This document shows, one piece after another, positions 1-5,244 of a stretch of DNA of 6,765 bases. The translations under genes and the position numbers were made by a program. Under the pieces are notes generated by a model. The model worked only from the letters and a program-made list of their open reading frames with translations, was not told the origin of the DNA and ran no database searches. Source of the stretch: Zoogloeaceae bacterium (GTDB lineage: Bacteria; Pseudomonadota; Gammaproteobacteria; Burkholderiales; Rhodocyclaceae); contig JAITEO010000094.1 of assembly GCA_031281985.1 (NCBI GenBank), positions 1 through 6,765 on the forward strand, read 5' to 3'. The number at the start of each line of letters is the position of its first letter. Position 1 is the stretch's first letter.

Positions 1-159
1 GCAACTCGTTCCTGCGGATTGCAGCGTTTTCAGCGATTCCGGCAATTCTTCCCCTTTTTGCAGGGTGTTTTGCGCCTGCGCATTCCCACAAGCCAGAAAA
101 GCCGCCAGCACACCTCCGAAAAATGGCCGCATCCAGCGGGAAGGAAATCCTGGATTCAT
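1..159 (-). CDS. N-terminus of an exported protein of unknown function (partial, 3' end outside window)
   Basis: The frame opens with ATG 159 in an ATGA overlap with the stop of the atypical pseudopilin and stays open for 53 codons to the window edge. The first 29 residues look like a secretion signal: MNPGFPSRWMRPFFGG, then a hydrophobic core VLAAFLACG, then NAQA followed by Gln30. Ala-Gln-Ala before Gln30 fits a signal peptidase I site. A lipobox reading around Cys24 (F-L-A-C) is a weaker alternative. The visible mature part is QNTLQKGEELPESLKTLQSA followed by GTSC, with a Cys at residue 53. Too little is present to name a family. Position as the last gene of a secretion cluster makes it a candidate substrate or periplasmic accessory, which is inference only. 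If it is a substrate, it is encoded beside its own export machine. Confidence 0.7.
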   Translation of the reverse strand, partial: MNPGFPSRWMRPFFGGVLAAFLACGNAQAQNTLQKGEELPESLKTLQSAGTSC

Positions 160-740
160 CGCATCCGCTCCACGAAACTGCCAAAGTTCTTGCTGTTCGT
201 AACGCCTTGCGGCGTGAAAGGCGACGCTGTAATCCCTTCTTCCTTGCCGCCCGATTTCAGAATCAGATCCGGAGGGTAGGTGAAAACCCAATCCGTGTAT
301 TTTTGCGCACCCGCGAAATGGCTGACCTCGGCTTCAAAATTCGCCTGCTTGATGGGTGTTTTTCCCGACAGGGAATGAACCCCCACAATGCGTCCGCCGA
401 TTCGAACCAGTCCCCATTCGGCTTTTCCCGTCATCGGATCGACAAAAATCTTGCGCAGATGGCGCATGGTGCCCGGATAGCGCGGGTCTTGCAACAAATC
501 CTCCAGGCTGGCAGGATATTCGTTCCGCCCTCCCGTTTGCAGTCCTTCATAGTAGTGACCGATGGCGACCTGAAATTGCCGTCCTGTCGCCAGTAACGCC
601 TTTTCCCGATCCCGTTGGGAGACAGTGCTATCCATTTCGACCGCTACGGTCAGCCCTACACCCATCAGGGCCACCAGCAACAATACCCAAAGGTAACTGA
701 ATCCCGCTTGACGGGAAAACGCTGGCCTAGAAACTTTCAT
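156..740 (-). CDS. Atypical pseudopilin with Trp in place of Glu at mature +5 (candidate minor/tip subunit)
   Basis: 194 residues from ATG 740. The open frame runs further upstream to 941, but that part lies over pseudopilin 2 and lacks a leader, so 740 is chosen. The leader MKVSRPAFSRQAG ends in Gly13, followed by FSYLWVLLLVALMGVGLTVA. Cleavage after Gly13 gives mature FSYLW, so position +5 is Trp18 and not Glu. The stalk ends at about residue 35 and continues into a polar helix (EMDSTVSQRDREKALLATGR). The globular part has EYPASLEDLLQD (74-85), RHLRKIFVDPMTG (93-105), EWGLVR, IVGVHSLSG, PIKQANF and YTDWVFTY (148-155), a set distinct from the two upstream pseudopilins but sharing the D-P-M-T landmark. 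In T2SS, the minor pseudopilin GspK also lacks Glu+5 and caps the tip; GspK itself is larger, so only the role is compared. No clear Shine-Dalgarno is seen; the 14-base overlap with the upstream stop suggests reinitiation or coupling. Confidence 0.8.
   Translation of the reverse strand: MKVSRPAFSRQAGFSYLWVLLLVALMGVGLTVAVEMDSTVSQRDREKALLATGRQFQVAIGHYYEGLQTGGRNEYPASLEDLLQDPRYPGTMRHLRKIFVDPMTGKAEWGLVRIGGRIVGVHSLSGKTPIKQANFEAEVSHFAGAQKYTDWVFTYPPDLILKSGGKEEGITASPFTPQGVTNSKNFGSFVERMR
168..171 (-). promoter_or_regulatory. Shine-Dalgarno GGAG before ATG 159
   Basis: GGAG lies 8 bases before the ATG at 159-157, inside the end of the atypical pseudopilin gene. With the ATGA stop/start overlap it supports a real start for the edge-truncated gene. 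Confidence 0.5.
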
Positions 741-1122
741 AGGGTTGCCCGTTCTTGTCCGTCCCCTGCGCGCCGCTCCTGACATCGGCAATGCCTTCTG
801 GCGCTTCTCCCGCGTCGGCTTCAGACTGGAGCAATATCCAGGTACTGGAGGATTCCGTGATGGGATCAATGGGCACGGCGCGAAGATATTTGTGTTCGAC
901 CAGCTCTTCGAGCGTTTGCGGATAACGTCCCTTGTCCGCATAGAATTTGTCCAGGCTGAGGCGCAATACTTTCAGGTTTTCCTGCAGGGCGATATCCTTC
1001 GATCTTTCCAGGGATCCAAAGTACCGCGGCAAGGCGATGGTGAGCAACAGCGCCACAATGGCCATGACCACCAGCATCTCGATGAGCGTAAAGCCCTTGC
1101 GGCCCGAAAATCTGTCACGCAT
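727..1122 (-). CDS. gspG: GspG-like pseudopilin 2
   Basis: 131 residues. The leader MRDRFSGRKG is 10 residues and ends in the canonical K-G pair. The mature N-terminus is FTLIEMLVVMAIVALLLTIALP, with Glu15 at mature +5. After the stalk come RYFGSLERSKDIALQENLK and a helix LSLDKFYADKGRYPQTLEELVE (56-76). The loop YLRAVPIDPITESSSTW (79-95) has the D-P-I/M-T and W landmarks of GspG. The tail GIADVRSGAQGTDKNGQPYESF resembles the GspG C-terminal loop, although the Asp set that binds calcium in classical GspG is not obviously intact. It is the most canonical pseudopilin in the cluster and a good candidate for the major subunit. It starts 3 bases after the stop of pseudopilin 1 and its stop lies 14 bases inside the next gene. 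Both pseudopilins end in a similar N-G-x-P-Y-x-aromatic motif, suggesting they are paralogues. Confidence 0.88.
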   Translation of the reverse strand: MRDRFSGRKGFTLIEMLVVMAIVALLLTIALPRYFGSLERSKDIALQENLKVLRLSLDKFYADKGRYPQTLEELVEHKYLRAVPIDPITESSSTWILLQSEADAGEAPEGIADVRSGAQGTDKNGQPYESF

Positions 1123-1125
1123 GAT

Positions 1126-1632
1126 TTACCACTCCCGATAAGGCACGCCGTTCAATCCGACTTTATCGGAGCGGGAATATACGTCAAAAATATCTTCCCC
1201 TTCGGCGGGCGCATCGGGTGGAGAATCATAGCTGCGCAATCCCCAAGCTCCAGCGGAATTTCTCTCCTCGGGTGAAACCATTGGATCGGCGGGTATCCGA
1301 CGCAAAAAATACATTTTCTGCCGGGTCGGACTGCGCTGGTCTTCGACGCCTTCCACCAACTGCTCAAGCGTCTGGGGATAGCCGGATTCGCCGATGCGCA
1401 TCGGAATGCGCCCTTGCTCCGAGGCGCGTTTATAGGCATCCAGCGCTTCGCGTATTTCCGTCAGGGCCATGCGCAATTCCCGCTCCTTCTGGCGCTGTAC
1501 GTTGATCTGCAACAAGGGTACCGCGACCGTGACCAGTACTGCCATGATAGCCAGCGTCACCATCAGTTCGATGAACGTGAATCCGAACAGCCGGAATCGT
1601 ATTCCTGTCCGTAAGGGACGATGTCGCGTCAT
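1126..1632 (-). CDS. gspG: GspG-like pseudopilin 1, with class III (prepilin-type) leader
   Basis: 168 residues. The N-terminus MTRHRPLRTGIRFRLFG is a basic 17-residue leader ending in Gly17, followed by FTFIELMVTLAIMAVLVTVAVP. This is the prepilin peptidase site with Phe as mature +1 and Glu22 at mature +5. The hydrophobic stalk helix continues into a charged helix (45-70: QRQKERELRMALTEIREALDAYK). The globular part has GYPQTLEQLVEG (84-95), IPADPM (113-118), WGLRSYDSPPDAPAEGEDIF (130-149) and the terminal NGVPYREW. P-x-T/S-L-E-x-L-V and I-P-x-D-P-M are typical of GspG-like major pseudopilins. The product would be inserted in the inner membrane, cleaved and N-methylated by a prepilin peptidase not encoded here, and built into a pseudopilus. 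Start ATG 1632 overlaps the secretin stop by 4 bases; the upstream Shine-Dalgarno is weak, so coupling is likely. Whether this or the next gene encodes the major subunit cannot be told. Confidence 0.88.
   Translation of the reverse strand: MTRHRPLRTGIRFRLFGFTFIELMVTLAIMAVLVTVAVPLLQINVQRQKERELRMALTEIREALDAYKRASEQGRIPMRIGESGYPQTLEQLVEGVEDQRSPTRQKMYFLRRIPADPMVSPEERNSAGAWGLRSYDSPPDAPAEGEDIFDVYSRSDKVGLNGVPYREW
1132..1136 (-). promoter_or_regulatory. Shine-Dalgarno GGGAG for pseudopilin 2
   Basis: GGGAG lies 9 bases before ATG 1122, within the last codons of pseudopilin 1. It serves the only junction in the cluster where the two reading frames do not overlap (3-base gap). Confidence 0.55.
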
Positions 1633-4046
1633 GGCAGAATCCGTACCGCCTGTTCAGACGGGAGGATCACGGAAGCGGAGGGTTCAGGCGTTGCGGACAA
1701 AAGTTGCAAACGGGCTGAGTCACTGGCTTTGAGCGCCTTGAAGTTGACCTTGATGACGCTTCCTTCTCCGTTGATGCCCGTATCTTGCGCGTTGGCGGGT
1801 TGCCGGATCAGGGAGGCGAATACCCTGCCTTGCACGGGATCGAAACGATAGCTGAAATTCGTCTGGGCGTTACCCTGTTTGAAAAAATCGCCTTCCTGGA
1901 CGCTGACGGCTTGCAGGAGCTGCGGATCGAATCCCAGCATGATCGGCATGTTGAGCAAGTTCTGGTTGCTTTGTATCGACACGACCGCGCTGAACTGTTC
2001 GCCAGCCTTGACCTGCGCGGGCGCTTGCCAGTTCAGGGTGATGGAACCCGGTGTACCAGTTCCTGGAGAAGGATTGTTTCCGGAAGCCGAAGTATTACCA
2101 CCAGAGCCTGCTTCCTGGGGGGTGCCCGGAGCGGACAGATTGGGAAGAGTGGCCGGTGCGTTTTCCTTCGGCGTGGCTTCGTCCGAAGACAGGCGCAGGG
2201 ACCGCGCGCCAATATAGCTTTCCGTGCCAGACTCGAATTCGGCGTCCAGCATGTCGGGACGTTGAATGGAACGCACGATGCGCGGCGTGATGGACAGCAG
2301 GATTTCGCTGCGTTGCTTGTCGTCCTTCTGACTGCCAAACAGTCGTCCCAAAATCGGCACTTCTCCCAGAAAGGGGAATTTATTGGCGGTGGAACGATCC
2401 TCGTCATTGATGAGTCCAGCCAGGATCTGCGTCTCGCCATCCTTCAGGCGCAATACCGTATTGGCGCCGCGTGTGCCGATCTGATAGGAGAGCGTGCCCG
2501 AACTGCTCATGATCTCCCGAACCAGATTCGAGACTTCCAGATTGATTTTGATGGCGACCTCGTCATCGAGATAAATATTGGGTTCGACTTCCAGTTTCAG
2601 CCCCACATCCACGTAATTGACCGATTCCGAGACGAAACCGGTCGACGTCGAGGTCGTCGTGATGACTGGTACGCGGTCGCCGATCTGTATCTTGGCTTTT
2701 TCCTTGTTGCGAACGCGGATGCGCGGATTGGCCAGGATGTTGCCGTCCTGGTCTTCCTTGCGCGCGTTGACGATGAAGTTTCCGAACGACACCTGCGTCG
2801 TGTCCTGGGTGAGACCCTTGACATCCGGCCAGGTCATCGGTACGCCTTCGAATTGCAGGGGCGAAAACGTCATCTGGTTGGGCCACTGGATGCCCAACTC
2901 GAGCAACCGGGAACGGGTGATTTCCAGGATTTCGACTTCCAGCATGACTTCAGGATCATGCAGATCCTGCAGATTCACAATGCGCTCCGCGATGCGAACC
3001 GCTTCCGGCGTGTCACGCATGATGAGTATCCCCAGGCGTTCATCAACGATCAAATCCTTGGTTTTGACGATGGTCTTGATCGAATTGGCGATTGCCTTGA
3101 CATCCGCGTTGGTAATGTAAAAACTACGTATCGCCAGGGTCTGGTAATCCTTTTGTTTTTGCGGCGTGTTGGGGTATACCAGAATGGAATTCTCGTTCAG
3201 CACCTTGTATTCGAGTTGATTGGTCATCAGCACGAGACGGATGGCGTCTTCGATCGTCGTATTCCTGGCGAAGATGGTCGCTTTCAGATCGGGGCGAATA
3301 TCATGGTCGTAGAAGAAATTCAGGCCCGATACCCTGGCGATGACTTCCATGACGGATTTCAGCGGCGCGTCCCGGAATTCCAAGGAAACGGTTTTTCGGA
3401 AAACAGCAGCCAGCTTGGTTTCCGGGCGTGACATCTTGGCGCGCTGCTCATCGACGCGCGCCTTCAGATTCAGCGCGGGTCTGTGTCCCGGATTTTCGGC
3501 AAGAAGGGGGCGCAATATTTCCAGCGCCCTGTTCAAATCGTCCAATGCGCCTTTCTTCAGCAAGGACTCGGCTTCCGCTACCACGAGTTGGTGGCGTCTT
3601 GCCTGCACCAGCAAATCCATTCCCTGCCGGGCCATGACATTTTCCGGCTCCAGGGACTGCGCCTGGCGATAGAATTTTTCCGCATCATTCAGACGCCCTT
3701 CGCGCCGGGCCAATTCTCCGGAGGAAATCAGGCGATGGATGATGGACATGCGACGATTGCCCAGTTCGATACGATATTCCGCATTCTTGGGATCGAGTTT
3801 CACCGCCTCCTCGAGCTTGGCAAGCCCTTGCTCGACCTGCCCTTCGGCCAGCAGGCCCTGGCCTTCACGGTAAGCCAGCATGCCGCAGCCCGGAAGCAGC
3901 CAGAGTGCCGACATCAGCAGGAAAATTCTTGCGCGGAACAGTGAAAAATGGCGTCCATCCCGGCAATATCGGGTAATCCCCCGAAAAACCCGGGGCAAGG
4001 ATGATTCAGGTCGCGCGTTCATACGTTTTCTGTCGTTGTCGTTCAT
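1629..4046 (-). CDS. gspD: Secretin (GspD/PilQ/MshL superfamily), lipoprotein with N-terminal TPRs and a C-terminal cohesin-like domain
   Basis: 805 residues forming the outer-membrane channel of the system. Order of parts: a long basic N-region (1-40); hydrophobic signal core (41-50) and lipobox LPGC with Cys54; three TPR-like helical hairpins (about 60-95, 107-143, 156-198; for example AVKLDPKNAEY and EGRLNDAEKFYRQAQSLEPE); a secretin/TonB short N-terminal domain (218-292, starting VSLEFRDAPLKSVMEVIARV); one N1/NolW-like periplasmic domain (about 301-360); and the secretin barrel core (361-592). The core shows EVMLEVEILEI, ILANPRIRVRNKEKAKIQIG, VGLKLEVEPNI and the signature FPFLGEVPILGRLFGS. 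A Gly/Ser/Pro/Asn-rich linker (620-667) leads to a cohesin-like beta domain (668-803). The start is the ATG in an ATGA overlap with the upstream gene; only a weak GGCGG precedes it, and an in-frame ATG lies 8 codons later. Classical GspD lacks the TPRs, lipobox and cohesin-like domain. Secretin identity is certain; substrate is unknown. Confidence 0.95.
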   Translation of the reverse strand: MNDNDRKRMNARPESSLPRVFRGITRYCRDGRHFSLFRARIFLLMSALWLLPGCGMLAYREGQGLLAEGQVEQGLAKLEEAVKLDPKNAEYRIELGNRRMSIIHRLISSGELARREGRLNDAEKFYRQAQSLEPENVMARQGMDLLVQARRHQLVVAEAESLLKKGALDDLNRALEILRPLLAENPGHRPALNLKARVDEQRAKMSRPETKLAAVFRKTVSLEFRDAPLKSVMEVIARVSGLNFFYDHDIRPDLKATIFARNTTIEDAIRLVLMTNQLEYKVLNENSILVYPNTPQKQKDYQTLAIRSFYITNADVKAIANSIKTIVKTKDLIVDERLGILIMRDTPEAVRIAERIVNLQDLHDPEVMLEVEILEITRSRLLELGIQWPNQMTFSPLQFEGVPMTWPDVKGLTQDTTQVSFGNFIVNARKEDQDGNILANPRIRVRNKEKAKIQIGDRVPVITTTSTSTGFVSESVNYVDVGLKLEVEPNIYLDDEVAIKINLEVSNLVREIMSSSGTLSYQIGTRGANTVLRLKDGETQILAGLINDEDRSTANKFPFLGEVPILGRLFGSQKDDKQRSEILLSITPRIVRSIQRPDMLDAEFESGTESYIGARSLRLSSDEATPKENAPATLPNLSAPGTPQEAGSGGNTSASGNNPSPGTGTPGSITLNWQAPAQVKAGEQFSAVVSIQSNQNLLNMPIMLGFDPQLLQAVSVQEGDFFKQGNAQTNFSYRFDPVQGRVFASLIRQPANAQDTGINGEGSVIKVNFKALKASDSARLQLLSATPEPSASVILPSEQAVRILP
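1638..2045 (-). other. Cohesin-like domain at the secretin C-terminus
   Basis: This stretch encodes residues 668-803 of the secretin. It starts with APAQVKAGEQFSAVVSIQS, continues with NMPIMLGFDPQLLQAVSVQEGDFF, and later has GINGEGSVIKVNFKAL. The sequence V-x-x-G-(E/D)-x-F, then L-x-F/Y-D-P-x-L-L-x-x-x-S-V-x-x-G-x-F, then G-x-G-x-V/L-x-x-x-x-F is the strand pattern of bacterial cohesin-family domains, which bind dockerins in cellulosomes and serve other adhesion roles elsewhere. A flexible linker at 2046-2195 separates it from the channel. No dockerin partner is visible in the window. Confidence 0.78.
3447..3881 (-). other. TPR region fused to the lipidated N-terminus of the secretin
   Basis: This stretch encodes residues 56-200 of the secretin, directly after the lipobox cysteine. 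Three helix-turn-helix units carry TPR-style Gly, Ala and Pro positions. TPR lipoproteins such as PilF/PilW act as separate pilotins for PilQ in type IV pili. Here a lipid anchor and TPRs are part of the secretin itself, so a self-piloting role is a reasonable inference but not shown. Confidence 0.7.
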
Positions 4047-4600
4047 AGCGTACCGCCGGTCTCCAGTATCTGCACTTCACCCAGGGGCAAATATTTGAAA
4101 TGAATCGCATTGGCCCCGACGCTTTCCACCTTGTAGGACTCGTTCAGGATGTCGCCTTCACGCACGATCCAGTTTCGATCCGCCTGCTGTAGAAACACCA
4201 GGGTTTGTCCGTTTTCCACATAGCGTCCCATCATTCGGAAAGGCAACGGCGGAGCTACAGGCGGCGGCGGAGGCGCTTCCTCCGGCATCTGGTTTTCCAC
4301 GGCGTCGGGAACTTTCCGTTGCTGCCAGTCGGCGACAGCGAACAAGGAAATTTCATCCTCATCCGAAGCCAGGCGTTCCCGAATCTGGAGCACTTCGACA
4401 GAAGCCACCGCCGAGGCGTTTCGCGCTGGAGCCGGAATTCCCGCCGTTGCGTCCCTGACGCTCCGGGATGCCGCGGGAGACGCTGGACGGGGGTTCAGAA
4501 CCACGCCGTCATCTTCCGGTTCTGGCGCAAACCAGGCAGCCAGAAGGGTCGCCAGCAGGGCCACGCCCAATCCCATGCGCAAACCCGATGGTCGCCTCAT
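4043..4600 (-). CDS. GspC/PilP-like periplasmic connector, inner-membrane anchored
   Basis: 185 residues from ATG 4600. It has a basic N-terminus (MRRPSGLRMG), one hydrophobic segment at about 9-24 (MGLGVALLATLLAAWF), then a long Ala/Pro/Ser-rich acidic linker (25-105) and a proline-rich run (109-120, including five consecutive prolines). A compact C-terminal domain (119-182) follows, with FRMMGRYVENGQTLVFLQQ, WIVREGDIL, YKVESVGANAIHF and YLPLGEVQIL. This pattern of short strands, with G-R-x-x-x-x-G and V-x-x-G-D in the middle and Y-x-P-L-G near the end, is typical of the GspC homology region and of PilP/MshK. In those families this domain binds the periplasmic N-domains of the secretin. There is no PDZ domain after it, unlike classical GspC. 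The gene sits immediately before the secretin with a 4-base ATGA overlap, the same order as pilP-pilQ, mshK-mshL and gspC-gspD. Confidence 0.72.
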   Translation of the reverse strand: MRRPSGLRMGLGVALLATLLAAWFAPEPEDDGVVLNPRPASPAASRSVRDATAGIPAPARNASAVASVEVLQIRERLASDEDEISLFAVADWQQRKVPDAVENQMPEEAPPPPPVAPPLPFRMMGRYVENGQTLVFLQQADRNWIVREGDILNESYKVESVGANAIHFKYLPLGEVQILETGGTL

Positions 4601-5244
4601 TGGGAACCCCCTCGAATTTCCACCTGGGGCGGCAGATGCGTCAACAACACCCATTGAATGCGCGCTTCAAGCCCGGAGGCGTCCAGGGTGTCGCGCTTCA
4701 ATTGCACACTTTCCAGGGCCAGGTTTTTCTGTTGCAACAGCGCCGCGTAGATATACCGGTTGACGGCTTCCGCCGTGCCCCGCACAGGCAAGTTGATCCG
4801 ATAGCGCGTGAATGCGCCCCGGATGTCGACCTGTGCCTGATATTCGGCGCGCTGGATCGACAAACCATCATCTTCGGCCAGGCGCAACAAATCCTGCAAG
4901 GCCAACGGAATGTCCTGATGCGGCAACAGCAATTGCTCAAACGCGACAAGGCGCTGACGCCCATCGCCGGGATCCGGAGCTTGAACCGCCGCATCCGCTG
5001 CCCTGGCATCCTGCGCTGCGGCATAACGCGATTGCCACACCCGCGCTTCTCCCTGCTGGTGGTTCAGTACGGCCAATGCACCCAGAGCCAACACCCCAGT
5101 TACCAGCAAACTCCAGCCCCAAACGCCCAAAAACCGCGTCGACGCGATCCACTGTTGGCGTATGGCCCAGACGGAACGCGGCACGGCGTCGCGCAATCCG
5201 CGGAAAACCCCTGCCTGCCCGCTTCCGATGGTCAATCGTTCCAT
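4597..5244 (-). CDS. PilO/GspM-like inner-membrane assembly protein
   Basis: 215 residues with bitopic architecture: a basic and aromatic cytoplasmic N-terminus of about 38 residues, one membrane segment at about 40-60 (GVWGWSLLVTGVLALGALAVL), a short linker helix (61-90), and a periplasmic region at 100-205. That region has the pattern expected of the PilO/GspM ferredoxin-like fold: a helix with LLRLAEDDGLSIQRAEY (119-135), a strand FTRYRINLPVRGT (145-157), a helix with VNRYIYAALLQQ (161-172), then LALESVQLKR (175-184) and LEARIQWVLLTHL (192-204). In the families these proteins pair with the PilN or GspL periplasmic domain through matching folds and carry the link to the secretin. Gene order (after the GspL/PilN-like gene, before a GspC/PilP-like gene) matches gspL-gspM, pilN-pilO and mshI-mshJ. 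It overlaps the next gene by 4 bases (ATGA). The family assignment rests on topology, motif pattern and order and not on an alignment. Confidence 0.75.
   Translation of the reverse strand: MERLTIGSGQAGVFRGLRDAVPRSVWAIRQQWIASTRFLGVWGWSLLVTGVLALGALAVLNHQQGEARVWQSRYAAAQDARAADAAVQAPDPGDGRQRLVAFEQLLLPHQDIPLALQDLLRLAEDDGLSIQRAEYQAQVDIRGAFTRYRINLPVRGTAEAVNRYIYAALLQQKNLALESVQLKRDTLDASGLEARIQWVLLTHLPPQVEIRGGSQ
4607..4613 (-). promoter_or_regulatory. Shine-Dalgarno GAGGGGG for the GspC/PilP-like gene
   Basis: GAGGGGG stands 6 bases before ATG 4600. Together with the ATGA overlap with the upstream stop it favours the 4600 start over the in-frame ATG at 4654, which would add 18 residues and overlap the PilO-like gene by 58 bases. 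Confidence 0.6.

Noticed and set aside
741..941. N-terminal extension of the atypical pseudopilin up to 941
   Set aside because: It would bury the prepilin leader 67 residues inside the protein and lies wholly over pseudopilin 2. The ATG at 740 gives a normal leader.
1123..1125. Possible promoter or terminator between pseudopilins 1 and 2
   Set aside because: The gap is 3 bases; there is no hairpin with a T-run here or at any other junction.
2046..2195. Possible repeat or recombination site in the low-complexity secretin linker
   Set aside because: The bases encode a Gly/Ser/Pro/Asn-rich linker with no exact tandem unit; low complexity at protein level explains it.
1785..3431. A 548-codon open frame on the plus strand, opposite the secretin gene
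   Set aside because: Its translation is rich in Asp, Arg, Phe, Gln and His with no recognisable domain, as expected from reading the reverse complement of a GC-biased gene. The minus-strand frame has full secretin signatures across the same bases.
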